A stretch of DNA of 64,000 bases from Brochothrix thermosphacta DSM 20171 = FSL F6-1036 (GCF_036884295.1 NZ_CP145608.1:868001-932000), one strand, 5' to 3'. Shown: positions 1-9,098, numbered from the stretch's first letter. Numbers and translations: made by a program. The notes: a model not told the origin generated them from the sequence alone.

Positions 1-290
1 TTGCAAAGATTCGTTAGAAAGATAACAAACCTCTTAAGAAGGTGTTTTTCCAATAAGGACAATAACTTCCTATTGAATTATACACTTAGTTTTTGTTAAA
101 TTCAAAATATTGGGACAAGAGAAATATTTTGTGCAAGGTAGCGTGTTTGTTAATAGGTCACTATAATTAATTAAAACGTTCAGCTAATTGATTGTGGTTT
201 ATCTAACAGGAACTTCTAAAGTTTATGCGACAAACACCATTTTTTCAGTTATAATGTATAAGAATGAGAAAAAGCGAGGTGCCTGAAATT
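1..290. other. Upstream non-coding region of the yqeG cluster
   Basis: No gene is supported here. The stretch is AT-rich. A short imperfect hairpin followed by a T-run near 30-50 could be the terminator of a gene outside the window. TATAAT at 250-255 is a plausible -10 element for yqeG; a good -35 is not evident. The eleven bases before and including this -10 recur upstream of holA. Confidence 0.5.
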
Positions 291-812
291 TTGTTGAAAA
301 TGTTTTTACCCAATCGAATGGTTACATCACCGTATGTAATCACGCCGGAACAACTACAGCGAAATGGAATTAAAGTCGTGTTTACGGATCTTGATAACAC
401 ACTAATTGCATGGGATGATGAAGCGGCGCCTGAACAATTACACAATTGGATTAAAGAATTGAAAACAGCTGGAATCGAGCTGACAATTGTTTCTAATAAT
501 AATGAAGAACGTGTGAGCAAATTTGCGGAAGAGGTTGGCGTTCCGTTTGTTTATCGTGCAAAAAAACCATTGAACTCCGGTTTTAAACGAGCAATGCGTA
601 TCTATGCAGTTCGTCGTGACGAAGTAGCAATGATAGGAGATCAGCTTTTGACGGATATTCTCGGTGGTAACCGTGCCCGTTTATTTACGATTTTAGTTCA
701 GCCAGTTAAGCAAAGTGATGCTTGGAACACTAAAATTAATCGTCAGATTGAAAAGTTGATTGTGTCATTATTAAAACGAAAGAATCCATTAAAATGGGAG
801 GATACACTATAA
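291..812 (+). CDS. yqeG: YqeG, HAD-superfamily (subfamily IIIA) phosphatase
   Basis: Putative cytoplasmic phosphatase of the HAD superfamily; its physiological substrate is not settled. HAD motif I is visible as TDLDNTLIAWD near residue 33, followed by the SNNN motif II region and the acidic GDQLLTD motif near the C-terminus. The length (173 aa) is normal for YqeG. I place the start at TTG 291, because GAGGTG at 276-281 is correctly spaced and the resulting N-terminus (M-L-K-M-F) matches the family; an upstream ATG at 264 has no ribosome binding site and lies almost on the predicted transcription start. It is directly followed by yqeH and heads a long + strand operon, the usual Bacillales order. 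Confidence 0.93.
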   Translation: MLKMFLPNRMVTSPYVITPEQLQRNGIKVVFTDLDNTLIAWDDEAAPEQLHNWIKELKTAGIELTIVSNNNEERVSKFAEEVGVPFVYRAKKPLNSGFKRAMRIYAVRRDEVAMIGDQLLTDILGGNRARLFTILVQPVKQSDAWNTKINRQIEKLIVSLLKRKNPLKWEDTL

Positions 813-1913
813 ATGGAAAATGAAGAATTACATTGTATTGGTTGCGGGGCAATCATTCAATCAGAAGATCCAAACGCGCTAGGCTATGCTCCGGCTTCAA
901 GCCTAGGAAGAGAACAAGTTATTTGTAAACGTTGTTACCGCTTGAAACACTATAACGAGGTTCAAGATGTATCTTTAACAGATGATGATTTCTTGCGTAT
1001 TTTGAACGGACTAGGCGCTAAAAAAGGTTTAATTGTTATGATAGTTGACATCTTTGACTTTGATGGTAGCTGGTTACCTGGGTTACAACGTTTTGTTGGA
1101 AATAACCCGATCCTTTTATTGGGAAATAAAGTTGACTTACTGCCACATTCGCTTAAACGTCCTCCACTAATGAACTGGATGCGTGGTCGTGCAAAAGAGT
1201 TAGGTATGAAACCTGTTGCAGTTGATTTAATCAGCTCGTTAAGAGATGGTGAAATTAGTCCTGTGTTAGAATTGATTGAAAAACACCGTAATGGTGGGGA
1301 TGTTTATGTTGTCGGTTGTACCAATGTTGGGAAATCAACATTTATCAATCGTATTATCCACGATGTGAGTGGTGAAAAAGACATTATTACAACGTCTCAT
1401 TTCCCAGGCACAACACTTGATACGATTGAGATTCCGTTAGATGACGGCAGCATGTTAGTTGATACACCAGGAATTATAAATCATCATCAAATGGCACATG
1501 TTGTCACAAGCAAAACATTAAAAGCAATCACACCGAAAAAAGAAATCAAACCAGTTAGCTATCAATTGAATGAGGAACAAACACTCTTCTTTGGTGGACT
1601 TGCAAGATTAGATTATATTTCAGGTGGTAGACGCTCACTTACATGTTACTTGCCAAACAGCATTAAAATCCATCGTACCAAATTAGAAAAAGCAGATGAG
1701 CTTTATGCAAATCATTTAGGTGAGTTATTACAACCGCCATTTGCTGAGGATGTTGCTGATTTCCCTAAACTAGTGGGGCAAGATTTTCATGCGAAAGCGA
1801 AAATGGACATTGTTTTTTCTGGACTTGGCTGGGTAACAGTAGAAGAAGGTGCCCATATTAAAGCTTGGGTTCCTGAAAATGTGAATGTTACAATTCGTAA
1901 ATCAATCATGTAA
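813..1913 (+). CDS. yqeH: YqeH, circularly permuted ribosome-assembly GTPase
   Basis: Cytoplasmic GTPase needed for 30S ribosomal subunit biogenesis in Bacillales. A zinc-finger-like pair CIGC (about residue 9) and CKRC (about 38) opens the protein. The GTPase motifs then occur in permuted order: NKVD (G4) near residue 106, SS (G5), GCTNVGKST (G1, P-loop) near 168, and DTPG (G3) near 216. A C-terminal domain follows. Its 366 residues are full length. GGGAGG lies just upstream of the ATG and overlaps the end of yqeG, indicating tight translational coupling in the same operon. Confidence 0.96.
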   Translation: MENEELHCIGCGAIIQSEDPNALGYAPASSLGREQVICKRCYRLKHYNEVQDVSLTDDDFLRILNGLGAKKGLIVMIVDIFDFDGSWLPGLQRFVGNNPILLLGNKVDLLPHSLKRPPLMNWMRGRAKELGMKPVAVDLISSLRDGEISPVLELIEKHRNGGDVYVVGCTNVGKSTFINRIIHDVSGEKDIITTSHFPGTTLDTIEIPLDDGSMLVDTPGIINHHQMAHVVTSKTLKAITPKKEIKPVSYQLNEEQTLFFGGLARLDYISGGRRSLTCYLPNSIKIHRTKLEKADELYANHLGELLQPPFAEDVADFPKLVGQDFHAKAKMDIVFSGLGWVTVEEGAHIKAWVPENVNVTIRKSIM

Positions 1914-1934
1914 CAAAAGGACGGTGATGGATCG

Positions 1935-2756
1935 ATGAAAAAAACATATGCGGTAATTGGTTATCCAGTTTCTCATAGTATCTCTCCAGCAATTCATCAG
2001 CAAGCGTTAAATGCATTGGAAATTGATGCGAGTTATGTACCATTTGAAATTACTTGTGCGAATCAAGCAGCTGCTTTTAGTGGTTTGAAAGCTTTAGGTA
2101 TAGATGGGTTTAATATAACAGCACCTTATAAAGAAGCGATTATTCCATACTTGGATGAATTAGCAGATAGTGCAAAGTTAGCGCAGGCGGTAAATACTGT
2201 TAAGAAAACTGACACAGGCTACGTGGGTTACAATACTGACGGCGATGGTTTTATTGCCAGCCTGAAAGAAGATTTTAAAGCTTTAACACTGGAAACTCGC
2301 TTCTTGATTATCGGTGCAGGTGGCGCTGCAAAAGGGATATTAGAGGCTATGAAAGCGCAAGGTTACAACAATATCACCATCACTAACCGTACACTTGCAA
2401 CAGCTGAAAATTTAGCGGAGCTTTTAAATTGCCAGTCAATGGACTTAGAAACGGCGCAAGCAAACTTAGCAGATTTTGACTGTATTGTTCAAACAACATC
2501 AGTAGGAATGGATGCAAGTAGTGAGGCGTTACCAATTGAACTGACAGGTTTAAGAGCAGATACGTTCGTCAGTGATTTAATATATAATCCGCAAGAAACT
2601 GCTTTTTTGAAAGCAGCAGGAAGCAATCCTAAACAAAATGGTTTAGGAATGTTAATTTATCAAGCCGCATTGGCATTTGAAATCTGGACAGGTAAATGGC
2701 CTGATATTGATTTAATGTACAATGCTGCAAATGAGAAAGGGTTTAAAAAATGCTAA
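1935..2756 (+). CDS. aroE: Shikimate dehydrogenase
   Basis: NADPH-dependent reduction of 3-dehydroshikimate to shikimate, in chorismate/aromatic amino acid synthesis. The substrate-binding N-terminal domain shows GYPVSHSISP and NITAPYK (catalytic Lys of the N-x-T-x-P-x-K motif). The nucleotide-binding domain shows GAGGAAKG near residue 128, and QNGLGML is near the C-terminus. At 273 aa it is complete. It lies between yqeH and yhbY as in B. subtilis, and its last codons overlap the start of yhbY by seven bases. aroA further downstream (37 kb) belongs to the same pathway. Confidence 0.96.
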   Translation: MKKTYAVIGYPVSHSISPAIHQQALNALEIDASYVPFEITCANQAAAFSGLKALGIDGFNITAPYKEAIIPYLDELADSAKLAQAVNTVKKTDTGYVGYNTDGDGFIASLKEDFKALTLETRFLIIGAGGAAKGILEAMKAQGYNNITITNRTLATAENLAELLNCQSMDLETAQANLADFDCIVQTTSVGMDASSEALPIELTGLRADTFVSDLIYNPQETAFLKAAGSNPKQNGLGMLIYQAALAFEIWTGKWPDIDLMYNAANEKGFKKC

Positions 2757-3043
2757 AAGGTAAACAAACACGTTATTTAAGAAGTCAAGCACACCATATC
2801 TCACCAATTTTCCAAATTGGTAAAGGTGGAATTAATGAAAATATGATTCGTCAAATTAAAGAGGCTTTAGAAGTTCGTGAGCTAATCAAAGTGAGCGTTC
2901 TCCAAAACAGTGATGAAATTCCAGCTGAAGTAGGTTTGACGATTGCTAAGAAAACAAAAGCGCAATTAGTCCAAGTAATTGGTAAAACAATTGTTCTTTA
3001 CCGTCCATCAAAAAACGATCCTAAAATTCAACTCCCATCATAA
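2750..3043 (+). CDS. yhbY: YhbY-family CRM-domain RNA-binding protein
   Basis: Small (97 aa) protein consisting of one CRM (chloroplast RNA splicing and ribosome maturation) domain. In bacteria this family associates with pre-50S ribosomal particles. The signature is the basic N-terminus (LKGKQTRYLR) followed by the IGKGGIN loop, the CRM GxxG-type RNA-binding loop, near residue 24. The ATG overlaps the end of aroE, so translation is probably coupled. It stands in the ribosome-assembly cluster with yqeH and rsfS, which fits that role. Confidence 0.93.
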   Translation: MLKGKQTRYLRSQAHHISPIFQIGKGGINENMIRQIKEALEVRELIKVSVLQNSDEIPAEVGLTIAKKTKAQLVQVIGKTIVLYRPSKNDPKIQLPS

Positions 3044-3061
3044 AATAATCGGGGTGTAACA

Positions 3062-3634
3062 ATGACAAAACGTATTGCTATACTAGGTGGAACATTTAAT
3101 CCACCTCACTTAGGACACTTATATATTGCAGAACAAGTTTTCGAAATGTTAAACTTGGATGAAATAAGATTTATGCCTAATGCTGTCCCGCCTCATAAAA
3201 AGGTGACTGAGGGTATTAGTGATGAAAACCGTGTTGAGCTTGTTCGTAAAGCAATTGAAGGTAATTCACATTTTAAAATGGAATTATATGAAATTGAAAA
3301 AGGTGGCGCATCATACACCTACGATACAATGTTAGAATTGACTAAGCGAGAGCCAAATACGGAATTTTATTTTATCATCGGAGCTGATATGGTTGAATTT
3401 TTACCGAAATGGTATAGAATAGACCGTCTAATGGAGTTAGTGACCTTTATCGGTGTGACAAGAAGTGGTTTTCAATTGAACACTGATTATCCGATGAAAA
3501 AATTAGAATTGCCCTTGTTTGATGTCTCTTCATCAGGCATCAGGGCTCAAATAAAGGCGGATAAATCAGTGCGCTATATGGTGCCAGACAATGTTTATTA
3601 CGCTATAAAGGAGTGCCGATTTTATGAATCGTGA
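3062..3634 (+). CDS. nadD: Nicotinate-nucleotide adenylyltransferase
   Basis: Transfers AMP from ATP to nicotinic acid mononucleotide in NAD biosynthesis; cytoplasmic. The nucleotidyltransferase signature GGTFNPPHLGH (HxGH motif) is at residues 9-19, and SSSGIR, the family's ISSTxIR motif that binds ATP phosphates, is near residue 160. The length of 190 aa is typical. It overlaps the start of yqeK by eleven bases. The nadD-yqeK-rsfS-yqeM order is strongly conserved in Bacillales. A GGGG-rich ribosome binding site precedes the ATG. Confidence 0.96.
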   Translation: MTKRIAILGGTFNPPHLGHLYIAEQVFEMLNLDEIRFMPNAVPPHKKVTEGISDENRVELVRKAIEGNSHFKMELYEIEKGGASYTYDTMLELTKREPNTEFYFIIGADMVEFLPKWYRIDRLMELVTFIGVTRSGFQLNTDYPMKKLELPLFDVSSSGIRAQIKADKSVRYMVPDNVYYAIKECRFYES

Positions 3635-4214
3635 AGAAGCTTTAGAGTTGGTTAAACCACATTTAACGGAACAGCGCTATATCCATACATTAGGCGTGGA
3701 AAAAACAGCAATTGAATTAGCGAGACAGTATGGTGTCGATCCTGAAAAAGCTAGTTTAGCGGCAATTTTTCATGACTATGCTAAAGTTCGCGACATCGAT
3801 GAGATGCGTCATATTATTATAAAAGAAGATTTAGATCAAAGTTTATTACAATATCATCCTAACCTCTGGCATGCACCAGTTGGAGCAGTGTTAGTTAATA
3901 AGGAAATGGGCATTGATGATCCTGAAATTTTAGGTGCAATCACTTTCCATACGACAGGTCAACGTAATATGTCACCACTTGAAAAAGTTATTTTTGTGGC
4001 AGACTACATTGAGCCAAATCGTGAATTTCCAGGTGTAGAAGAAGCGCGTGAGCTAGCAAAAAAATCGTTGGATGAAGCCGTTCGTTTTGAATTATCACAA
4101 ACGATGATTTATCTTATCCAAAGACAACAAACGATTTTTCCTGATACGTTCGAAGCGTATAATATGATTACAAAACAGTTAAAAGAAGAAGGAGAGCGAA
4201 ATTTTGATAAATAG
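3624..4214 (+). CDS. yqeK: YqeK, HD-domain diadenosine tetraphosphate hydrolase
   Basis: HD-domain metal-dependent phosphohydrolase. YqeK-family enzymes are known to cleave Ap4A symmetrically to two ADP. The HD signature is visible as IFHDYAK near residue 49, with further metal-ligand histidines (HAPVGA near 88, ITFHT near 108) and ADYIEPNR near 127. At 196 aa it is complete. It overlaps nadD upstream and rsfS downstream, so the three are translationally coupled. Confidence 0.93.
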   Translation: MNREEALELVKPHLTEQRYIHTLGVEKTAIELARQYGVDPEKASLAAIFHDYAKVRDIDEMRHIIIKEDLDQSLLQYHPNLWHAPVGAVLVNKEMGIDDPEILGAITFHTTGQRNMSPLEKVIFVADYIEPNREFPGVEEARELAKKSLDEAVRFELSQTMIYLIQRQQTIFPDTFEAYNMITKQLKEEGERNFDK

Positions 4215-4560
4215 TAAAGAGGTATTAATGCTTGCAGCTAAAGCAAGTGACGATAAACGTGCAGAAGATATTATGGCGCTTGATATGACAGAGTTAAGCT
4301 CGATGGCAGATTATATTTTAATCGCTCATGGTAACTCTGAGAAACAAGTACAAGCTATTGCAAATGAAATTAAAGATAAAGCAAGTAAACAAGGTATTAC
4401 AATCGAACGTATGGAAGGTTTATCTGCAGCGCGTTGGATCTTAGTTGATTTAGGCGATGTTGTTGTACATGTTTTCCATCACGAAGATCGTGCTTACTAT
4501 AATTTAGAAAAACTATGGGGTGACGCACCACTTGTTGACGTTACTGCTGCGTTTGAATAA
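4204..4560 (+). CDS. rsfS: Ribosomal silencing factor RsfS
   Basis: Binds ribosomal protein L14 on the 50S subunit and blocks subunit joining, lowering translation in slow growth. The 118-aa sequence shows the family core: KASDDKRAEDI, D-x-T-x-LSSMADY, and the C-terminal WILVDLGDVVVHVF segment. It starts with TTG 4204, supported by AAGGAG at about 4188-4195. The gene ends exactly where yqeM begins and overlaps yqeK. Confidence 0.95.
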   Translation: MINSKEVLMLAAKASDDKRAEDIMALDMTELSSMADYILIAHGNSEKQVQAIANEIKDKASKQGITIERMEGLSAARWILVDLGDVVVHVFHHEDRAYYNLEKLWGDAPLVDVTAAFE

Positions 4561-5295
4561 ATGAAAGAAAACTACGATACGTTTCCACTTGTTTATGATG
4601 ATTTGATGGATAAATCACTCTATGAAAAGTGGGTGGATTTTGTAGTACGCCATACACAATCGCAATCAACTTTGTTGGACTTAGGTTGTGGTACTGGAGA
4701 ATTCGCTTTACGTTTAGCTGAAAAGTATGATGTTTCAGGACTTGATCTTGCAGCAAATATGTTGGTTTTAGCACAGGATAAATTTGAAGAAGCATCTTTA
4801 ACGATTCCTTTGTTTGAAGCTAACATGCTTGATTTTGATTTAGGTCAATCGTTTGAAACGATTACATGTTTAAGTGATTCACTGAACTACATGACTGATG
4901 AAGCGAGTGTAAGTAAAGTATTTGAACGTGTACAGCAACACTTAACAGAGACAGGGACATTTATTTTTGATGTTCATAGTATCTATAAAGTAGATGTGCT
5001 ATTTGATAATTATGTATTTGCTGATAATGATGACGATGTCTCATTTATTTGGCGCTCATACAAAGGCGAAGAAGCGCATACTGTAGAACATGATTTATCA
5101 TTCTTCCTCTATGACGAAGAAATGGATATGTACACGCGTCGTGATGAATTACATTGCGAACGTACATATTCAGTCGAGACTTATGAAAAGCTATTACTAG
5201 CAGCTGGTTTCTCTAAAGTTGGTGTTTATGCCGACTTTACTGATGAGGCTCCGTCTGAAACGTCAGAACGCTTGTTTTTTGTCTGTCAAAAATAA
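4561..5295 (+). CDS. yqeM: YqeM, class I SAM-dependent methyltransferase
   Basis: Predicted Rossmann-fold methyltransferase of unknown substrate. SAM-binding motif I is LLDLGCGTGEF near residue 39, followed by motif II (GLDLAANML) and SLNYM in the motif IV region. The length of 244 aa matches YqeM. The ATG abuts the rsfS stop codon with no spacing. The gene is last in its transcription unit, being followed at once by a clear intrinsic terminator. Its consistent position next to rsfS has led to suggestions of a translation role; that is inference. Confidence 0.9.
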   Translation: MKENYDTFPLVYDDLMDKSLYEKWVDFVVRHTQSQSTLLDLGCGTGEFALRLAEKYDVSGLDLAANMLVLAQDKFEEASLTIPLFEANMLDFDLGQSFETITCLSDSLNYMTDEASVSKVFERVQQHLTETGTFIFDVHSIYKVDVLFDNYVFADNDDDVSFIWRSYKGEEAHTVEHDLSFFLYDEEMDMYTRRDELHCERTYSVETYEKLLLAAGFSKVGVYADFTDEAPSETSERLFFVCQK

Positions 5296-5300
5296 TCGAA

Positions 5301-5340
5301 AAAGATTCTAAGATAGTATAAATCTTAGAGTCTTTTTTTG
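5301..5340 (+). terminator. Intrinsic terminator after yqeM
   Basis: The arms at 5301-5314 and 5322-5335 form a near-perfect stem with a short loop, and a T-run follows. It closes the yqeG-yqeM operon and separates it from the competence genes. Confidence 0.85.
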
Positions 5341-5498
5341 TGCAAATTAATAATTATGTATAAGATTTTCCCTGTTTTAAATAGCTATTTAACATGAAAG
5401 GTATCTAAAAATAAAGATTAAATCGATACTGGCATCTATCAATAATAAGGAAGGTTGATAGATAAGAGCGAAAAGTTAAACAGGAAGAGGTGGACGCC

Positions 5499-6095
5499 AT
5501 GAGAAAGATAAAAACATTTTATCAAGAATATCGATTAATATCTTATGTTGTGATAGGCGTTTTTATAACGGGGATATTAATCTTTTTGTTACCAGAGGTA
5601 AAGGTAGAAGAAACGCCGCAAGTGAATGCGGTCCAAACAGAGCCTATGAAAGAGAAAAAAACCGATGCAGAAGTAACACATTTTACAGTTGATGTAAAAG
5701 GGGCAGTAGGAAAACCTAATGTGTATGAAATAGCAATTGATGCACGGATTAAAGATGTTATCCATTTGGCAGGTGGTGTGACCGAAAAGGCGGATACTAG
5801 CCAGTTGAATTTAGCACAAAAGGTCGTAGATCAAATGGTCGTTAACGTGCCTTTTGAAGGTGATTTACCATCTGATCAAGTAGATGAAACAGATGCTGCA
5901 CCAGTCAAAATCAACATTAATCAGGCGAAAGTAACTGATTTTGAAGGCGTTCCCGGAATTGGAGCTGTAAAAGCAGCGACAATTATTAGCTATCGTGAAG
6001 AAAATGGTTTGTTTGAAAATATCGAGGCACTGACTAATGTAACTGGCATAGGTGACAAAACAGTTGAGCGCTTAAAGGATTACCTTGATGTATAA
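5499..6095 (+). CDS. comEA: ComEA, membrane DNA receptor for transformation
   Basis: Binds incoming double-stranded DNA at the cell surface and delivers it to the ComEC channel. A single N-terminal membrane segment (about residues 15-35) is followed by a charged linker, an SLBB domain (about 60-125, FTVDVKGAVGKPN) and two C-terminal helix-hairpin-helix DNA-binding motifs (GVPGIGAVKA and VTGIGDKTVERL). I prefer ATG 5499 over GTG 5490 because AGGAAGAGG occupies 5482-5490. No obvious ComK box was recognised upstream. comEB and comEC follow. Confidence 0.92.
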   Translation: MRKIKTFYQEYRLISYVVIGVFITGILIFLLPEVKVEETPQVNAVQTEPMKEKKTDAEVTHFTVDVKGAVGKPNVYEIAIDARIKDVIHLAGGVTEKADTSQLNLAQKVVDQMVVNVPFEGDLPSDQVDETDAAPVKININQAKVTDFEGVPGIGAVKAATIISYREENGLFENIEALTNVTGIGDKTVERLKDYLDV

Positions 6096-6115
6096 CGCTT
6101 TTTATTGAAAAGAGA

Positions 6116-6145
6116 TTGACGGGTAGTAAGTTGTGTGATTATACT
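6116..6145 (+). promoter_or_regulatory. Sigma-A-type promoter upstream of comEB
   Basis: TTGACG (6116-6121), an 18-bp spacer and TATACT (6140-6145), about 35 bp upstream of the comEB start. It suggests that comEB-comEC can be expressed apart from comEA. Confidence 0.6.
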
Positions 6146-6179
6146 GATAATAAGAAGATAAACAGAGGAGCGACATTTA

Positions 6180-6725
6180 ATGGAGAGAATATCATGGAAT
6201 CAATACTTTATGGCACAGAGTCACTTGCTAGCTTCACGTAGCACGTGTCATCGTTTAATGGTGGGAGCAACAATTGTTCGCGATAATCGTATCATTGCAG
6301 GTGGATATAATGGCTCTGTAGCACGAGAGGCCCACTGTATTGATGGTGAGTGTTTAATGGATCACGGGCATTGTATCCGAACAGTTCATGCTGAAATGAA
6401 TGCGATTTTACAATGTGCTAAATTTGGTGCATCTACTGAACAAGCTGAACTGTATGTGACACACTATCCGTGTGTTAATTGTAGTAAGGCCATTATACAA
6501 GCGGGTATAAAAAAAGTGCACTTTGCTCAGGATTATCATAATCACCCCTATGCTCAGCAGCTATTTAAACAAGCACAAGTAGAAACTGTTCATGTGCCTT
6601 TAGATCCTGTTTATTCTCAACATTTCGCTGTCGAATTAAAGAAAGATGTGCTTGCTGCACTCTCACAATTACCTGAAACAACAGAAAATGTAACGTTGAT
6701 TAAAGCGGTGAAAAAACAGCTTTAA
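6180..6725 (+). CDS. comEB: ComEB, dCMP deaminase-family protein
   Basis: Cytidine/deoxycytidylate deaminase fold protein encoded in comE operons. It is not essential for transformation in B. subtilis and probably makes dUMP from dCMP. The zinc site is visible as HAE (VHAEMNAI, near residue 70) and PCVNCSKAI (near 98). A further cysteine/histidine-rich region (CIDGECLMDHGHCIR) lies before it, as in other dCMP deaminases. The 181 aa are in the normal range. A GAGGAG ribosome binding site precedes ATG 6180. Confidence 0.93.
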   Translation: MERISWNQYFMAQSHLLASRSTCHRLMVGATIVRDNRIIAGGYNGSVAREAHCIDGECLMDHGHCIRTVHAEMNAILQCAKFGASTEQAELYVTHYPCVNCSKAIIQAGIKKVHFAQDYHNHPYAQQLFKQAQVETVHVPLDPVYSQHFAVELKKDVLAALSQLPETTENVTLIKAVKKQL

Positions 6726-6740
6726 AACGGAGGTGATGTT

Positions 6741-8954
6741 ATGGCACGCCATCTGTTAGTGATAAGTTGTGTGATGTTATTTATTGCTGTAGCGATGGAA
6801 AAAGAAGCCTTTAGCTTTGTTATTATTGTGCTCATAATATGTTGCTTATTAAGTTGGAAATATAAACAGCTTTTATATTTTTTACCGATGTTATTGTTGC
6901 TGATGATTATTTATCAGTCCAGCGCTGAACAGAGTTTTCGCAAAAGCGCACCTGATTTTTTAAAGTCTTTTAAGATTAGTGCTGAACCGCTGATTGATGG
7001 TGATCGTTTCCAAGCGATAGTTACACAAGGAAAACAAACAAGTAAAATGAGTTATGTGATGAATACAGAAAACGAAAAGGATGCGTTAAGGCATATAAAA
7101 CCTGGCGATAATTTACAGATTAGTGGTGAAACACGTAGCCCTAATCGTGCAAAAAATCCTCATCAATTTGATGAACGGTTGTATTTAAAGTACCAGCATA
7201 TCCACCATGTTATTACGGCTGTTTCGATTGACAAACTAGCAGACAGCAAACCCTCGTGGCATACAAAAATTCTACAGCTACGCCATTATTTATTGGCCGT
7301 AGTAACAGAAAAAGCACCATCTAAAGTAGGTTCTTATACAAGAGCGCTGATTTTTGGTGAACGAGATAGTCTTGAAGAGGAGACTGTTGAAGCCTATCGA
7401 TCATTAGGTGTCATACATCTTTTAGCGATTTCTGGTCTACATGTACACCTCATCGGTGCGATTTTATTTATGATAACGCTTTATTTAGGGGCTACAAGAC
7501 GTTTAAGTGCAAGTCTTGCTATTGTCTTCTTATTGTTCTATCTCGTGTTAGCAGGTGCTAATGCGCCTGTTGTGAGAGCAGTAAGCATGATGTGTTTGCT
7601 TTTTTTTAATGAGATCATCCCTTCGAAAATATCCACGTTCACTGCTTTGATTATAAGTTTCAATTTGCAAATCCTCCTCGATCATTATCAACTCTTTTCT
7701 ATAGGCTTCCAGCTGTCGTATGCCGTCTGTTTAGGATTGGTTTTAAGTCGGAATATTATCCGCCAATCTCAAAGTAGAGTAGTTGAAGGACTGAAAATAT
7801 CAATTATTGCGACGTTAATGTCTCTTCCTTTAATTAGTTACCATTTTTTTGAAATTTCACTTGCAAGTATTTGGAGCAATTTAATTTTTGTACCCCTCTA
7901 TACACTATTCATCATTCCTGCATGTTTGGGAACAGCCCTTATTTTACCACTTTTTGAAATACCCACCCCGCTTTTAACACTGTTTGAAAAAGTGTTGAGT
8001 TTGAGTGAAACGTTTGCGATCAAATTAAATGAGTTACCGTTTAACACATACATTACTGGACGAGCCCCATTAGTTAGCTATTTTATAATAGTTGTACTTT
8101 TATGGAGTTTTTTTATAGCCTGGGAGCGGAAGTGTTATTTAAAGACATTGACTTTACTGTTGATTATAACAATCCTGAGTTTGCCAATCCAAACACAATG
8201 GAGCAATAAAGGCAGGGTCGTTATGATTGATGTGGGTCAAGGCGATAGCCTTTTTATACAGCTACCAAATAATAAAGGTAATATGTTAATCGATACAGGC
8301 GGACAATTTGATTGGCAGCCACGGGAGGAATGGCAGAAACGTAAACGTGTCTATACCATAGGGAAAAACGTCCTAAACCCTACACTTAAAGCATTAGGTG
8401 TTAGTCGAATTGATCAAGTTATCCTTACGCATAGTGACTTCGATCACATGGGGGCGTTGGTGGAATTAGCTGAAGAGATCAAGCTTGGTGAAATTATAAT
8501 CGGACGTGGTAGTGCCAGTGACAAGTTATTAGCAACAATGTTAACAAAATTGAAAGCTATTCCTCAACGAGAAGTTGTTGAAGGCGATGAATTAGTGTTG
8601 GGGAAGATTAGGTTCACTGTTTTAAATCCACAAGCAGAAGGCGGTATAGGTGAAAATCGCGATTCTGTAGTATTGCATGCGGTTATTGCTGGAAAAAGTT
8701 GGTTGTTTACTGGTGATATGGAAAAAGAGCAAGAACAGCGTATCATGAAGGAATACCCTAAATTAGGCCTCGATTATTTAATGGTAGCTCACCATGGGAG
8801 TAAACATTCGACAGATGCCACTTTTGTTGAAAACATGCAGCCAAAAGAGGCGTGGATTTCTGTAGCCGAAAAATCAAGATATGGACATCCTCATCCCGAG
8901 GTTTTAGAAATTTTAGCAAATAATAATGTTCGTATTCGTAGTACGGCATTATAG
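6741..8954 (+). CDS. comEC: ComEC, DNA-uptake channel, slightly truncated by an amber codon
   Basis: Polytopic membrane protein that translocates single-stranded DNA during transformation. In order: N-terminal membrane helices, an OB-like domain, the ComEC/Rec2 competence domain (AISGLHVHLIGAI near residue 233, then many helices), and a C-terminal metallo-beta-lactamase-like domain (DVGQGDSLF near 496, HSDFDHMG near 569, AHHGSKHSTD near 684). The frame stops at TAG 8952-8954, right after RSTAL. Reading on in the same frame gives GALIYHFDY and then TAA at 8982-8984, which resembles the end of full-length relatives. So roughly ten C-terminal residues appear lost by a CAG-to-TAG-type change. Whether function is lost is unknown. 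Confidence 0.9.
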   Translation: MARHLLVISCVMLFIAVAMEKEAFSFVIIVLIICCLLSWKYKQLLYFLPMLLLLMIIYQSSAEQSFRKSAPDFLKSFKISAEPLIDGDRFQAIVTQGKQTSKMSYVMNTENEKDALRHIKPGDNLQISGETRSPNRAKNPHQFDERLYLKYQHIHHVITAVSIDKLADSKPSWHTKILQLRHYLLAVVTEKAPSKVGSYTRALIFGERDSLEEETVEAYRSLGVIHLLAISGLHVHLIGAILFMITLYLGATRRLSASLAIVFLLFYLVLAGANAPVVRAVSMMCLLFFNEIIPSKISTFTALIISFNLQILLDHYQLFSIGFQLSYAVCLGLVLSRNIIRQSQSRVVEGLKISIIATLMSLPLISYHFFEISLASIWSNLIFVPLYTLFIIPACLGTALILPLFEIPTPLLTLFEKVLSLSETFAIKLNELPFNTYITGRAPLVSYFIIVVLLWSFFIAWERKCYLKTLTLLLIITILSLPIQTQWSNKGRVVMIDVGQGDSLFIQLPNNKGNMLIDTGGQFDWQPREEWQKRKRVYTIGKNVLNPTLKALGVSRIDQVILTHSDFDHMGALVELAEEIKLGEIIIGRGSASDKLLATMLTKLKAIPQREVVEGDELVLGKIRFTVLNPQAEGGIGENRDSVVLHAVIAGKSWLFTGDMEKEQEQRIMKEYPKLGLDYLMVAHHGSKHSTDATFVENMQPKEAWISVAEKSRYGHPHPEVLEILANNNVRIRSTAL

Positions 8955-9050
8955 GGCGCTCTTATTTATCATTTCGATTATTAAAAATAACAGAGTAGGG
9001 AATTCATCCTTAAAAAGAGAAAGCAGTTCGATAATAATGCCATTTTCAGT

Positions 9051-9056
9051 TATAAT
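9051..9056 (+). promoter_or_regulatory. Candidate -10 element for holA
   Basis: TATAAT at 9051-9056, about 43 bp upstream of holA, with no convincing -35. The preceding bases TTTTCAG are the same as those before the yqeG -10. Confidence 0.4.
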
Positions 9057-9098
9057 AAAGAGGTGAGAATATATTGGTAAAGAGTTGGGGATGAAAAG

